This document shows, one piece after another, positions 12,836 to 25,429 of a stretch of DNA of 64,000 bases. Each line of letters begins with the position of its first letter. The stretch's first letter is position 1. The notes beneath the pieces were generated by a model. That model was not told where the DNA came from. It did not search any database and worked only from the letters and a program-made list of their open reading frames with translations. The translations under genes and the position numbers were made by a program. This DNA comes from Apostichopus japonicus (lineage: Eukaryota > Echinodermata > Holothuroidea > Aspidochirotida > Stichopodidae). Location: contig NC_092582.1 in assembly GCF_037975245.1 (NCBI RefSeq), forward strand, positions 17,076,577 to 17,140,576. Direction: 5' to 3'.

Positions 12836-13019
12836 GTTTTTGGTGACATATTTTGCCATACTCTAGAGATCAAACATGATTCTAACCAACTCGAAGTCAT
12901 TTGTGATTCCTAAAGCCGGATCTCGAAAGAGATACTTTAAACAGACTTTTGTTAATAAAATTTAGTTAAACGACAAAGGCAAATGAATATATAGAATTGA
13001 AAACGTAATGAGTTGGAAA
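12836..13019. repeat. Dispersed repeat R1, copy 1
   Basis: From CTGTTTTTGGTGACATATTT to GGCAAATGAATATATA this matches 50285-50445 with few differences. In both copies the repeat ends in the AT-rich tail of the tRNA-derived SINE, so the SINE and R1 are associated. Family unknown. Confidence 0.85.
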
Positions 13020-13247
13020 CATATATACTAATGAACTTTACTAGTCATGTGGTGTTTTTCGATGGCAAACACCGAATTCCGTTGTCATGTAACATAATCA
13101 AGATTCCATTGTGTATATTTGAATAGGCCTTTATTAAGTTTACTGCATTGACTTAATGAAATTATGTACCGTCATTGTCTGCTTATTAAAATGTTGAAGT
13201 GTGTATAAGAGACCGCGGTTAACCTGTTCTTTTAAGACATAACTTTC

Positions 13248-13380
13248 GTGTATGGTGCCCCTATAGTGTGCCATAAGTCCTGAAATCAACATTTATGTCC
13301 AATTAAATTGAAATATGTCGGTTTCTCGTGGCTCTCATTTCGATTTTCAGGACTTATGTCACACTAGGCGCCCCATACAC
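13248..13380. repeat. Foldback element, ~40-bp arms
   Basis: GTGTATGGTGCCCCTATAGT...CATAAGTCCTGAAATC (13248-13288) recurs inverted at 13342-13380 with several mismatches and a ~50-base spacer. It looks like a small MITE or hairpin remnant. Confidence 0.7.
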
Positions 13381-13399
13381 ATCTTAACATTGCATGTGG

Positions 13400-16250
13400 T
13401 CTCATGTGCATCACTCTTACTGCAGTTTGGACTCTCAGTTTGGTCTTTTTTAAGAACTAGTAAATATACGAAGCCCCGCTTTCTGTGCAGCAGTGAAATT
13501 TGTGTTTGACTGCTCCCTTAGATTTCGTAGGAATTATAATCGATCTCATATATTCTCGTATATTGTCTATATTGTCTATATTACATGAGATTTGAAGTAG
13601 CATGTCTTAATCAAAAGTACTCTTTTGCTGGAAACTAACGTAGGGTAAAATTCTCTTTTCTATATAAAGTAACTTTATTAGCGTAGTGTAACAGGGTGGT
13701 CAGGATCCTGTGAAGTAGGAAAGAGCGATAACGTATAGATTCGTCTTTAGGGCATTTCCATGAAAAAGTGGAATGGGCTCAAAATATAAATTCTGCAATG
13801 AAATCTTGTCATTTGTTAAATGTTGTTGTAAACATATCCAAGTTTGTGGAATCAATATGATGCCTTCCTAAATATTGATTTTTTTGTAGAAATTTGCATA
13901 TGAAATGAAAGGATGCTGTAATGCAAATTTTGTACACAAATTATTAACAGATTTGTTTTTGTTCTCCTAAGAAATTAAATGGTGATACTTAACTGATTTG
14001 TTCATTTATTGCTTTCATAGGGCACTATAACTTCAGATATCACTACCAACCTTTTGAGTATATAATCAAAAATAATCATTTTTTGCTTTATTCAAACCTC
14101 TATTAGCTGATGTAACGTGAGTTACCGAAATTATTATTTTTTCCCCATACATCAAATATGACACTACTAAAAATCTCATAATTGGATTTTGGTTTCTACT
14201 CATCATCCCGAAATGTGAAACAAGTAAAGAAATGTTTTGCACCCATACTTTATACCGACAAGAAAAATGATCAAATAGACTTGTTCAATACAGGATCTGG
14301 CTGAATAAGTTACGAACTATTAAAATAGTTGCTGCAGGTTTTGCTTGCGTTCATATATATTATTTATGCTTTGTTTTTGTTTATTAATTAGTTAGCCTCA
14401 TAATAATAATAATAATAAGAAGAATAATTAGTTAGCCTAATAATTAGCAAAGCCTGATTGAATAACGACCTTCTCACGATTAAGGCGACTTAAAAAGAAA
14501 CTCACCTCGCCGTTCGAGGTAATTTCATGCTTCACTTTTCAATTATTTTCCAATTAAGCAGATAACGTGCTGGACTTTTTTTCACATGCAAGCTAGGGGT
14601 GAAAAACTGTATTTTTTACAAAATATTGTTGTTTATGGTTTGCCAGATATTATCTGATTATAATATTTTGTTGTAATCAGTGCATGAACAGTGGGTGGTT
14701 TGTGGTATAACCGCGACATGTATGTATCTTGCTGAGTTCTCCTGAAAATGACACATTTTTATAGGTGTGGCTTACCAAAACGTACTATATAAGTTGAAGG
14801 CTTCGTTAACTAATTATGGATTTCATTTAAAGCATCTTTGTTGCGTTAGGGGTTGGCAGTTTTATCAAACGTACTAACTATAAAACTCAAATTAGGAATG
14901 CATTTGATTGAAAATTAAGACGGTTCACTTTAGATTGTCTTCACCAAATGAATGTTGTAGGGCAATTAATAAATGATTTCGATTCCATCCGCAACGTACG
15001 TTTCGTCGAGCAGACGAGACATCTCCATTATGTATTAACCATGTTTGACGTTTACTTTTAAGTTATTTGAACTAAACAGTAATCCCAGCCAAATTGGCAT
15101 GTATTGCCATTGCATGTTAGTTTCGAATAACAATAAATAATATCAACATGAATTTTAAATTGCTAAGGTAAACAAATTCGTTACCTTCATCTCTATATAA
15201 ATAAACACGAATACATTTTAAGCTTCTCTCTCATATATCACATATCAACCCCTTTGTTTTTAATCCACTCGTATTTTTATATTTATGGCAGTACCAAGAA
15301 GATAATCAAGTACAAAGTTTCCAGTGTTTCTTTCTTCGAACTAATTGTAAATAAACTGAATAATTTAGGAAAAGGAGATAAAAGAAAATGATTTACCAAA
15401 ATATTTTGGATTGAAATATAGTTTCTTAATAGAAATAAAAATTAAGAAGAAAAAACACCCCACTATTCAATCAAAAAGAGGGAATTAATTTCTCCCTTAA
15501 GGAAACAACTGAAGTAAATGCTATCAACTCTCTTTTTTTTCAATGAAAAAATAAAACACGGCAGCTCGTCATTCATAGCATACAAATTTGTTTTTTACTT
15601 TGAAAGAATGGATCAGTTAAAAGAAATCAAGTAAAGCCTTTGTCTTTATTTTTATTTCATTTAAATACATGTAAAAGAAGAATACATATTCTCAGAGGAA
15701 GGGAAATGACAGGCAAAACATTTAATTTAATGCTGCATTAGATATTAATCTTGTTGCCAGATAGCAGCCACGAATAAATAAAGTATTTGTTTTTAGCGAT
15801 AACACATGTGCTTATAATTCCCGTTTCTCATATGAAGCCTACACGTGGTTGTTTCCACAGAACCACTTAAAAACTATCCGAACAGGGTAAACTATAACCT
15901 GGTTCTACATTTCATTATTGATTTGTTTCATCGTTTCTTATGTAAGAACATCTGATTACCAGATCTCAGGCAAGGCCAAATGTTTTAAGTCTTTCTATCA
16001 CTGCGGCATTGAGTATAGGTTACTTATAAGTACTACGGAGGGACGGGCTACGCAGTCAACCAAAGAACATGAGAGGAACAAAAAACCCGAAAAAAAAATA
16101 CCACGAGCGGTACTTAGAACTTTGCACATTTAGTTACTTAGGCCTATACAGTGAAAGCCAAAGGCAAAAATTAACGTAAGTTCGTAATTACTGATCCTAA
16201 ATAACCTTCTTATCTGTCTTAAATCAAACCCTAAATAACCATACTATACT
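13400..16250. other. No recognisable feature
   Basis: AT-rich DNA with only short, uninformative open frames on either strand, plus a short ATA-rich run at 14400. I see no gene, repeat boundary or RNA here. Confidence 0.6.
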
Positions 16251-16257
16251 GTAAATA

Positions 16258-16565
16258 CACCCGATACACACATAGAACACAGTTACTACTGTAAATATTA
16301 AAGTTTTGTACCACAGTAAAAACTGGATCGTGCTACAAATCGGTAGCATGTGCTATTATGATTACAGTAAGAACTGAGGATACGTGTAATTCCAACAAAT
16401 CAAGTTGTTGGAATTTTTTGGGATTACACATATCTTCAGTTCTTACTGTAATCCTTATAGCACATGCTACCGATTTATCAGATTTGTCAGCACGATCCAG
16501 TTTTTACTGTGGTACAAAACTTTAAGATTTACGGTAGTTACTGTAATCTCTGTGTGAATCGGCTG
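16258..16565. mobile_element. Foldback MITE, family M1, copy 1
   Basis: 308 bp that folds almost completely on itself (arms ~140 bp). It starts CACCCGATACACA and ends TGAATCGGCTG, and is flanked by a perfect 7-bp target duplication GTAAATA (16251-16257 and 16566-16572). Related copies are at 43046-43348 and in 44909-45795. It is non-autonomous and has no coding capacity. A 7-bp duplication fits a P-like or hAT-like enzyme, but the superfamily is not settled. Confidence 0.9.
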
Positions 16566-17389
16566 GTAAATAATATCCATTCTGCGTTAATTGCTAGTTG
16601 AACGGCTCAGAGCTTAAAGAGAATATTTTCTGATTTTGCTTCTTATTCAATACTTACGGTTCTCATGACTCTGGTTCCTATGAAATTGAAAATTTAGTAT
16701 AATTAGGATGACAAGTGACCCAAATTTAAACTCCATAACGAACTGTCTGCTTGGAGAGATGATGAAACGGAAGTGAAGTCGCTCCTTACTAAGCGTGTTA
16801 CAGACGGGTGATTCGACCCAAGCTAAAGAATCGGTGAGAAGAGAACGTCGCTCAGAAAATTGTTTGAGTTTTTGAGTCGCAGAAATGAGAGATATTTCTG
16901 CCAGTGCTTTTCTTTGCTGAACCCGTTGTGATGACCCTTTACATATATGTAGCAAAAATTAGGTAAACATGCACGTTATGTAGATACAAAACGATAGTTT
17001 CAATACGTGCTTGTTGATGAATTAAGGAAAACAAACTTTCGAAGCAGATTCAAGTTTCTGATTCTAAATGCACTCTGACCAGGTGGGTTTAATGAAAAAA
17101 AAAGCTGTCGCAATCGAAACAAAGAAATTTATTTCCTGTTGCCCTTATTGCGCGAACGCTTTACCGTAAAATCACTGCAAACGCCCGTATCAGCATGTTC
17201 ATTACACAAATGTAACCTATATATACTCATATCGTCCAGTTTTTGTATACAATTTCACGGAGGAAACGTCTGAAAACACCCCCTTGCAATGGAAGGAAAA
17301 TGACACAATTTAATAGTAAGGAAAACCGCAGACAGTAAACCCACTATGCAGATGCATAGCATAAAATGTTCATTTTACTGCAGTAATCT

Positions 17390-17745
17390 ACGCTATAAGA
17401 AAATTAAATAACTATTTTATATTTCTGTCTTTGTCCTCTAGTTTATTCCCTACCCTCTTCCCTTAATCCTACCTTTGTCCCTCCATTGTTTATCTCCTAC
17501 CTCTCCTCTTGCCCTGTTGGTTTCTTTCTCTTCTCTCAATCCCTTGTCTACTAATCCTCTTTCATCTATCTCTTTGTGTTCACCATACTCTTTAACCTGT
17601 TTGTATTCTGTGCGTGCATTAATCCCTTCTGTTACTTGTCATTTAGCCTCTGAAGAAGATCCTGCTAGGATCGAAACGTCAGGCCAACTAACGTTTACAC
17701 AGGCTCTTTAGTGGATAAATAGTTTGCTAACAGTTTATTTTATTA
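17390..17745 (+). mobile_element. Probable Penelope-like element terminal fragment
   Basis: A pyrimidine-rich stretch (17400-17640) followed by a hammerhead-like motif and CTAACGTTTACACAGGCTCT. Pyrimidine-rich 5' flanks with a hammerhead motif are typical of terminal repeats of Penelope-like elements. No coding part is attached, so this is a truncated end. Boundaries are approximate. Confidence 0.5.
17646..17684 (+). ncRNA. Hammerhead ribozyme-like motif (type I)
   Basis: The conserved core is present in order. Stem I is GCCT (17646-17649) with AGGC (17681-17684). CTGAAGA is at 17650-17656. Stem II pairs GATCCT with AGGATC around loop GCT. GAAAC and cleavage triplet GTC end at 17680. Stem III is only two base pairs, as in the minimal hammerheads of Penelope-like elements. 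One extra A (17657) sits between the CTGANGA box and stem II, which could weaken it. Confidence 0.6.
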
Positions 17746-18531
17746 TGATTTTATAATTCAGTTAACTTAGCAAAAATAAGACCTTTGAATGAAAAAAGAA
17801 CAAGAATCAATGTTCACAAGCGAAATCTCAGCAAAAAACACCCTGGTAATTAATTGATGTTTCGATGCAATTTAACCAAAACTATATCTCTACAAACGGC
17901 ATGTTGAGTTTGTCAAATTGTTTCACCTAATTGGGACTTAATTAGGGAGTAACTGTGATTTCAGTGACGTTGCCCAGAGACCTTTTTAACATATGTATTA
18001 TTCATATCCATCATCCAAATAAAACTGGCATGAACATTATTCGGGTAGAAAACTGTGTTTGTCAAGGTAATGAAGTCCATTGTATTTATCATTTTTCTAC
18101 ACACATCTCCCTGCTAAACATTAAGATGGAAACTTTTATCAACATAGGAAAAGCTCTTTTGACAAGTTTGCGGAAGGAGTCATCCAGAAAATGCTGCTTA
18201 GGCGTCTCAATTAAGAATCACAAGACCATGAAGAATTTTGCAGAACGAAAAAAGCAAGAAGATGGAATGAATTGAATTATTCACTTGGATTTAAGTGACA
18301 GAGACAAATAAACAAAATGTTGAAGCACTTAATTTTAAAGAACCAAGAAGCAATGTATCAACAAAACATAAACTCGCTTTTGCTCTGGCAATACGAAGAA
18401 TTTTAATATGATTTACTTTTAATATTTGAAATTGTCATTTGCTATCATTTTAATATTCGAAAAGACCCATCGTGCGTTCTGCCACCTGACTAAACGACTG
18501 CTTCCGAACAAATTCCGTCTTTAATTGTGTT

Positions 18532-18627
18532 TCACCCATAACCGAAGTATAGCCGCGTATCTTTAAAGATGACATTCCTTCTTGATTGCCAGCTGTGCGA
18601 AACAAAAAAGGGTTCCAAAACTCGTTC
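18532..18627 (-). CDS. Candidate last exon, unknown gene family (copy A)
   Basis: An acceptor-like ...ATATACAG at 18628-18635 is followed on the minus strand by 31 sense codons in phase 0 and a TGA at 18532-18534. The peptide has a VLEPFFVSHSWQSRR core. Phase 0 is what the preceding exon (19107-19262) requires. No paralogous piece was found near copy B, so this exon is supported only by phase, acceptor and position. Another frame is also open here. Confidence 0.4.
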   Translation of the reverse strand, partial: ERVLEPFFVSHSWQSRRNVIFKDTRLYFGYG

Positions 18628-18649
18628 CTGTATATTGATATGTCTACCA

Positions 18650-18800
18650 AAGAGGAAAGATAAAGAAAGGAAAGGAAGAGGGGAAGGGAGGCAGAGGGCA
18701 GAGGGCAGAGAAAGAAGAGGGCAGAGAAAGGAGAGGAAGAGAAAGAAAAGGGGAAAGGAAAAGGAAAGAAACATGAAAACCGTGAGGAAGAGGAAGTAAA
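18650..18800 (+). repeat. Polypurine tract
   Basis: About 150 bases of almost uninterrupted A/G on the plus strand with imperfect GGCAGA and GGAAAG repeats. It could adopt triplex structure. It has no coding meaning despite open frames on both strands. Confidence 0.9.
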
Positions 18801-19106
18801 GAGATGAGAGGTTCCACCTCTTTAAAACAGATTTTCATTTGTCAGCAAACATGTCATCTACACTTACATTTAAGCAAGTGTTTAGAAATGAAGAAAATAA
18901 AAGAAATGAAAATAGCGAGGAAAAGGACACTAAAATGATGGATAATAGTAGTAGAGAAATAAAAGTAGTTGCCATCTCTCTTGAACATACTTTCAATGGA
19001 CTTCAGCAAATATGTTTATTGAATCTTACGTAATAACGTTTGTGTGTTTTTTCCCCTTCTTTTTTCAATAAAACAAAAGTGATTCTGTTTATAGCTACTA
19101 ACTTAC

Positions 19107-19262
19107 TGGGACAGGGTATCCGGGACAAATAAAATCATCGAATAGTAGAAGTACAGCAAACGTCCTGGTATCATAGTTCGGATTTCTATTTTCATAGTAG
19201 TGGGCAGACAATCGTGATATTGCATGAACCAACAAAGGACACCAATCATGTGATATCTGTGC
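19107..19262 (-). CDS. Unknown gene family, copy A, exon beta (156 nt)
   Basis: Minus-strand exon bounded by acceptor TTTTTTACCAG and donor GTAAGT, 52 codons, phase 0 at both ends. It shares length, phase and spaced residues with 47792-47947: DWC..LV...., LS.HYY.NRNP, D.R.FA, and DD.ICP.Y..P at the end. DNA identity is low outside these residues while splice positions are exact, which indicates selection on a protein. No known domain is recognised. The two Cys and the W-C pair could be structural. It lies 1.2 kb downstream of exon alpha (20495-20587). Confidence 0.75.
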
Positions 19263-19511
19263 CTGGTAAAAAAGAGAAAACAAAACTTTACGATAGAAAT
19301 ATTTCTCTGATTGTTGGTACAGCTGCTTGAGTTTCATGAAACATATAATATTAACAGCATAGCCATCGTTTTTACTACTTACTACGCTTATAAATGAACC
19401 CCAGATAACTAATTCATAAATTAACTGGAAATTGGATGCCGAAACCTAGTTATTTTGCAAAATGTAACGCCAAATAGAAATCATCGTTTGAACTTCATTC
19501 TAGCACGTCAT

Positions 19512-19922
19512 TTCTATTCAGCCTTTTCTGACTTTTTCGAAAGTTGTGTATCCGGTTTCCATTATTATGCACAATAAGGTATCCACAGTTGCATTTAAAT
19601 GTGCAACTTAACTTTATTTTAAGCACATGTGATGTGGATATACCACCGTGGGACCTTTTGAATTTGATGGCAAATCGATACATTTTCATATTGTTTCCTA
19701 TCTAAGTTTACACACCTCTTGGTAAATTGCGCCATTGTTGCCCATTCAAATCTAGTGTGAATTTAACTGCACTGTGAACTTTGTCAAATATTGCCTGCTA
19801 ATCTGAAGAAAAGGAGAGAGCCCGGACGTATTAGCTTGAGACTGCGACCATGTGGATATAACCGGTTGCTTGTCCAGAGAGGATACAAAACTTTCGAAAT
19901 AGTCAGAACAGGCTGAATAGAC
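19512..19922. repeat. Inverted repeat, ~40-bp arms
   Basis: TTCTATTCAGCC.TTTCTGAC (from 19512) recurs inverted at about 19882-19922 with a few mismatches, spacer ~330 bases. It lies in the intron between exons alpha and beta of copy A. Confidence 0.6.
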
Positions 19923-20494
19923 ATCATGTGATAGAATGTTCATGGTGTTCGTTTCGCAAGTAAAGGTATGACTATCATATAACCTACTTTATAATACCAT
20001 ATATACCTTTACTAATAAAGTAAAGAGGATTTCTATCATTTATTCTTATCAAAATATTTATAACAAATATGTATAGAGGATAAATAAAAATTGGGGTAAC
20101 AGTTGGACAATTATGATTCTAGTTTGAATATTATGATTCTAACCACTCCCCCCCCCCCCACCTCCACCAACTCACAAGACCCTAGCAACGTCCCTGAATA
20201 TATTCCATTGATAATAGCTTATAATGAAGTCTAATCACCTCATCATAACATCCTACCAGGCTGATTGAAAATGAATCTAAAAGTCCCATTTTCGTTAAAT
20301 GGAATTCCCATGTAAGTTATGTCGAGAAAGCAGGCGCTTGCATCTTAAGTATATAGTTGTCTGATTTTGAATACCATAAAGCTGAGTTTCGTCCAAGAGT
20401 AAGCAATACAAAACTGTATTAAACAGTATAATCATGGCTCATTTTTTCCGCAGGGACTTCCTCCTTAGATATTAAAAATGACATGTCAGCTAAC

Positions 20495-20587
20495 CTGTGT
20501 ACTTTTATTGCATAATTCACGGATTACGGGGTCTGATGAATGCTTGTCGCAATTGAGTCGTGAACACATGCCTGTAAAGGACCTCAT
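20495..20587 (-). CDS. Unknown gene family, copy A, exon alpha (93 nt)
   Basis: Minus-strand exon of 31 codons between acceptor TACATACAG and donor GTTAGC, phase 0 both ends. It matches 49903-49995 in length, phase and motif: F..G.C.R.NC, then (S/T)(S/T)D.VIR.LC. The three conserved Cys suggest a disulfide-bonded or metal-binding module. Its first codon is ATG, but the partner exon has ACA there, so it is not taken as a start. It is followed by exon beta at 19107-19262. Confidence 0.75.
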
Positions 20588-21111
20588 CTGTATGTACAAC
20601 GAATAAAACATTGTTAAAGTATATTTGTTGTGTATGATAATCTCATTCAATTTTTTTTCGAAGACCATTTTTGTTTCCAAGATAAACAGATCTGAAGTTT
20701 TGATAAATCTGGGAAACTCATTAAATATATGCAAAAAATACAGCAAACTATGACGTTTAGAGTGTTATTTTAGGACTTAATAAGTTATCTCCTATTTACA
20801 AGCCCACATATATCTTTTGAATAATATGATGTTGTTCCTTTCTTCAAAGAAGATAATAAAGTATTTCCAAAAATAAAATAAAAAAATAAAGGAATACCGT
20901 AATAGAAAATTAGGCAATCACTCCCAATGTGCATCAATTGACTAATGTTTATACATATATACATTAGAATTAAGAAAAGGCTTGTAAAATGGTAAATCTT
21001 TGATGGGAGTTACAACTATTTTCATGATTTCTAATGCCCATTAGAGTGATTAGGACAATGTTGTTCAAAGTGTCCGGAGACAGTTAAAGAATTGCTTATA
21101 GAGCATGAAAA

Positions 21112-21182
21112 TTCGAGAGAGAGAGAGAGAGATAGAGAGATTGAGGAGAGAGGGGGAGTGGTGGGTGAGAGAGAGAGGAGGA
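21112..21182. repeat. GA-rich microsatellite
   Basis: (GA)n with interruptions (GATAGAGAGATTGAGG, GGGGGAGTGGTGGG). Confidence 0.9.
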
Positions 21183-23000
21183 TGTTATAATTTCACCTAC
21201 TTTGGACAGTTTTCCATCATGTGTGAGAAGTAACATTAGAATGTCAGGACGAATAGCTACACACGTTCGGCACTGTAATAGGTGTAATCATGATGGTTCT
21301 TTGGGAAGATTTATTCCCACTGTCTATTGTTACTTTGGTAGTGAGGACATGAACTTGAAACGATAGCTGATATGGAATGCGAGAAACAAACCATCTCACA
21401 CCTTTAAGGATACAATTAGTTGATATCAAATAGTGACCATTATATTATGACATCACTATTTCTGTAAATTATACATGTCCTCATATAACGCTCTATGTAT
21501 AATTCATACAATAGATAGTTTTTTTTTAGCTTTCGTTAGTCATTGACCTCTTTGATAAGGGATCATAGTTGAACTCGGATTTGCTCATTCAAATCAAACC
21601 ATTGGCTAATAAGCACATATGATTGCTAATTCCATCCTAATTCTTTTCTTTCATTTTTTGACATAAAACATCCAATACAGAGACCCAATGCACGTGGCAA
21701 GTGCTTTCCTCCAGTGAGACTTACCTGGCGATGTATGGATCTGACAAGTTGAAACTGTATTTTGACAAAAACATGACAAACACCCCTATTAGAACCACTG
21801 CTTGGTGGCGTTGAAACAGTTATATCAACAATGTAGACAGGAATAACAGCTAGAAATGCAAAAGTACCAATAAGATGATATGAACAGAAAGATATTTCAA
21901 ATGAATTATAAATCTGTATGCAATAGCAGTCAGTGTTGAGGCAACTCTGTTTCAGATTACCTACAGATCACGAGTCTAATGAACCTGGAGGCAGGAGTGG
22001 AGTTGATTACAAAGGAATTAGGTACAAAAAGGAAGCTATGAGCTGCCCGTAGGCCGTTTCGTACAAGAATGATTGGCATCTAAAAACTTTGGTGTGAATT
22101 CAAAGACAATTCCGGACCTCGTAATGAATGTGCATTGTGACAATTCAGGCAATGCTTAGATATAGACCAACGAATAAGGAGGACTTTTACGATCGTTCAG
22201 GAGCCTGTCCATTTGTTCAATGAGTTTCCGTTGTACTTTGCTTTTGGGCTTAATTGATTACGCTATTGGTTAGTATTCCATTGCGGTGTATTAATTTTGT
22301 TACCTTTTGGTTATCATTGCTAAACTTTAGAAAGTGGGTGAGAGCTGGCAAGTATCTTTATTGTACAAATCTCTCTTAGTTGCTGCAGAAAAGTTGCAAA
22401 GAGTAGAATCACGATTTCTTTCTGAGAATGATTTTTCGACTGACAAAAGAGCGAGTGAAAATAATGAGTGAAATTCAAAACTAGTCAACATAGTCACCTA
22501 AAATATTTTGGTCGGTTTCAGCATGGAGGTAAAAACTGTTTTTATCTCCATGGTTTCAGCAAGTAGTAGTTAGTAAATGAACATTATGAATTACATCAAG
22601 AAATCAGATATTTGCGTTAGAAACGCAAGAAACGGTGTTTTACCGAAGAGGCAAAACTGAAGATAAGAATAGGAGGTTCAGAGTTGTGTTTCATATTTAT
22701 GTTATTGTCCTGAGTCAAAAGTTGCTACAAAAATAAAAGTTCCGATATATTTTGTTTGTTGAAATTAAGCGAAATATCTTCTCTTTATTTTTTGTTTTTT
22801 GTTAGATGGTCATTGTGAAATGTTGATCTAAGAACTACTTATATGAACGCAGTATGTGTATTTGCATATTCCTAACATGATATCAACGTTTCAAAATAAT
22901 TTCCGGAAACATAAAGACCAATTAAATAAGGTCCCCGTGTAGACGCTTAATTATTATTCTTTGAGATTATAAGGATCATTAGCATAAAAGTTATACCTAC

Positions 23001-23079
23001 CCAATACAACGAAGAAGGAAACCAAAGAACGTAACATCTTGTCAATAATGTTGTCCAAGATCTTCTTTGCTTGTGGCAT
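23001..23079 (-). CDS. Candidate first exon of copy A (hydrophobic start)
   Basis: On the minus strand an ATG at 23079 opens MPQAKKILDNIIDKMLRSLV followed by SFFVVLG and a good donor GTAGGTAT. A second ATG at 23037 would give a short signal-peptide-like start (MLRSLVSFFVVLG). It lies 2.4 kb upstream of exon alpha of copy A and would end in phase 1, so another exon would be needed between them. No paralogous evidence supports it. Confidence 0.25.
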
Positions 23080-23099
23080 CCGTTTCGTAATATATCAAC

Positions 23100-25380
23100 A
23101 GAACAGACGAATACGTGGTACCACGACTGGTGTCAAAGTTCGGGGTACTTTATTTATTTATTTTTTAATTTAATCCAATTCTCAAGATTTATACTGCAGT
23201 TTAACACTTTTCTCCCCGCATGATTCGCGTCAACCCGGAAGGCAGGAATATCTATAACGCCACGTTCCTTGGTTAATTCCATCGATGAAGTTGTCAGTTG
23301 AAAGTTGTCATACCTAGAAAGTCATTTGACGTATTCCGTGATCTGTGCACTCAAGTATTACGGTACTTAACCCAGTCCATTTCTGAAGCCAAAGTGAAGA
23401 AAATAGAGCGGATTTCTTACTAACTACTACTTAAAACTCTACTTAAAGCCCGCCGCGCACTGTCCGATCGATCACGGCCACGCTCAACTCACCGTCGTTA
23501 CGTAGATCGGGCATTTAGCGGAGTTTCAAACTACCACCGATCACCCTTTTGGCTAGGTTAAAGCAGGAAGTTGTTATGGAAATAAACAACTCCCTGGTTA
23601 AAGTGCCGTCACCTTCAGTCGATCAAACTGAACACGCAGCGCTTCCACGGCGGGGATTCAAGGTTGAAAATGTACATTTAAAAAAAAATAAGACAAATCA
23701 CGGGTTTCTTTAATTACCTAAACTTAAATTACCCAAACGAGCTCCGGTCGTTAACCGCAAACAGTCGTTGTGTAGCCGTAAAAATTCTAGCCTTTATATA
23801 AGTTAAATTGACACCGTTTTCTTCGACATCCCCAAAATAAAGATTTACAACCTATGGATCATTCAACCCCCACCACGTACTCACGACGTGTATCTCATTG
23901 GGTTCTTTTTATAACAATAACAGAAAAAAGCTTTTGAGTTGTTTAATTTTTAATTTTTGACTAATTAACCCAATATTACGTGGTGATGATCAAAGTAAGA
24001 TTACAATCGATATAAGATATTAGTGGAACATTCAATAGTTAGTTATTCGAAGTTCCCATTCGGGACTAAATATTTACTATTTATCTAGGTATAGATGGTG
24101 ACGCAGATGGGGATACTGAATGAGGCACAGAGGTTTTGTTCTTTCCTTATAACAATTATTTACAAAGAAAGTGACTCCAATTAAGAATTCATGAAACATC
24201 ATTAGATGTATCTTCAAATTTGTTTTCTTCTCAAGTAATTGGCTTTTAGTCGATTAATTGTTAACTTAACTCATTACCACCATTTGCGGAAGATATCCCA
24301 GTAAGCCATGCAGAAGCTACTCCCAATCTCGGAATGGCACATGTCACAAGTGTAGCTCCAAAACGTTGGCTTTCAGTATTACCGTTAACGCGTGTAGCCC
24401 CTTACTGCACGTTACAGTACAACCTTTTCGTCAACGAGAGGGTTGTTTTCTGTCAACAAAAGGACACAGTTTAATCCCTGAAGTACACGGAAAAGGAACT
24501 TTTCAAAAGAATAAAAGGGAAAACTCGAACTTATTCATTAACAAAAACGAGCCCAACTTACTTTCGGAAATAGACACTTTTTTAATTTTATCAAACAATT
24601 TGGCATCGTGCCCCATGAGTCCCTCTCTCACTATCGTTACTATTATCGTAGTAAGCCATAGTAATTTTGACGTCGCCCACAGAATAATTTGTAACTGATC
24701 CTACAAAACAAAGTATCTGTTGTACAATAGTGTGGCTGGGGACTGTTCCTTTAATACTGCACCTGTTGATAATGCACCAGCCTCTGCCGTTATGCGGACG
24801 CACTCTGTACGGAATTCATAATATACTAGGTGCATAGGTGCACATGTGCAGGGGCCCAATGAATAACGTAACTTCATATGCATGTATTACTGACCCGTGA
24901 CTGCTTTTCATTTAAGAGAGAGAGTCGTTCACCTCAGGAAATAGTGCTCAAGAAATTAGACAAACAACTTTCAATCAATATGTTATTCTATCTATACTAC
25001 GTGGGTGTCTTTTCATAAAGCAAGTAGGATCTCATTTGATCCTTAAGTTTACCATTTCTTCGTCTAGAATGAAGCTGTTGTGGTTTAAGTAGGGAGGTCT
25101 GCATACACAAATAAGTTAATAAATTAAATCATTATTCGGGCCATCGGGTGAAATTACGAAAGAATTCTGTTTAACTACTTTACTTGTCTTTAGTCTTTAG
25201 TGTTGTTTTCACAAGATTGAAAGTGCAAGAAAACAAGAAAATGAAGAAAGACCTATACAGAAGACGAATTAATTAAATATGCAGATATTTCTCGAGACTT
25301 AACTTCAGTTAGATTAGCGATAAATCGCGGAATTGGAATGTTATTCACTTTTAAAGCAGCACTTTGTGTTCGATAGTAAA
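23100..25380. other. No recognisable feature
   Basis: No convincing exon, RNA or repeat. The ORF at 24366-24698 (plus) shows no domain and has no supporting splice context. Confidence 0.5.
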
Positions 25381-25429
25381 GTTGCATCTTTTCTGACACC
25401 GAAATGTAATAATCATAATCATAATACCA

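Noticed and set aside
18532-18838. Long minus-strand ORFs over 18640-18800
   Set aside because: They translate a polypurine tract into Ser/Leu/Phe/Pro runs. Only the first 96 nt (18532-18627) is kept, as a candidate exon.
21244-21429. Extra exon of copy A between the candidate first exon and exon alpha
   Set aside because: Weak resemblance of one stretch to the transmembrane exon, but no convincing acceptor or donor at its ends.
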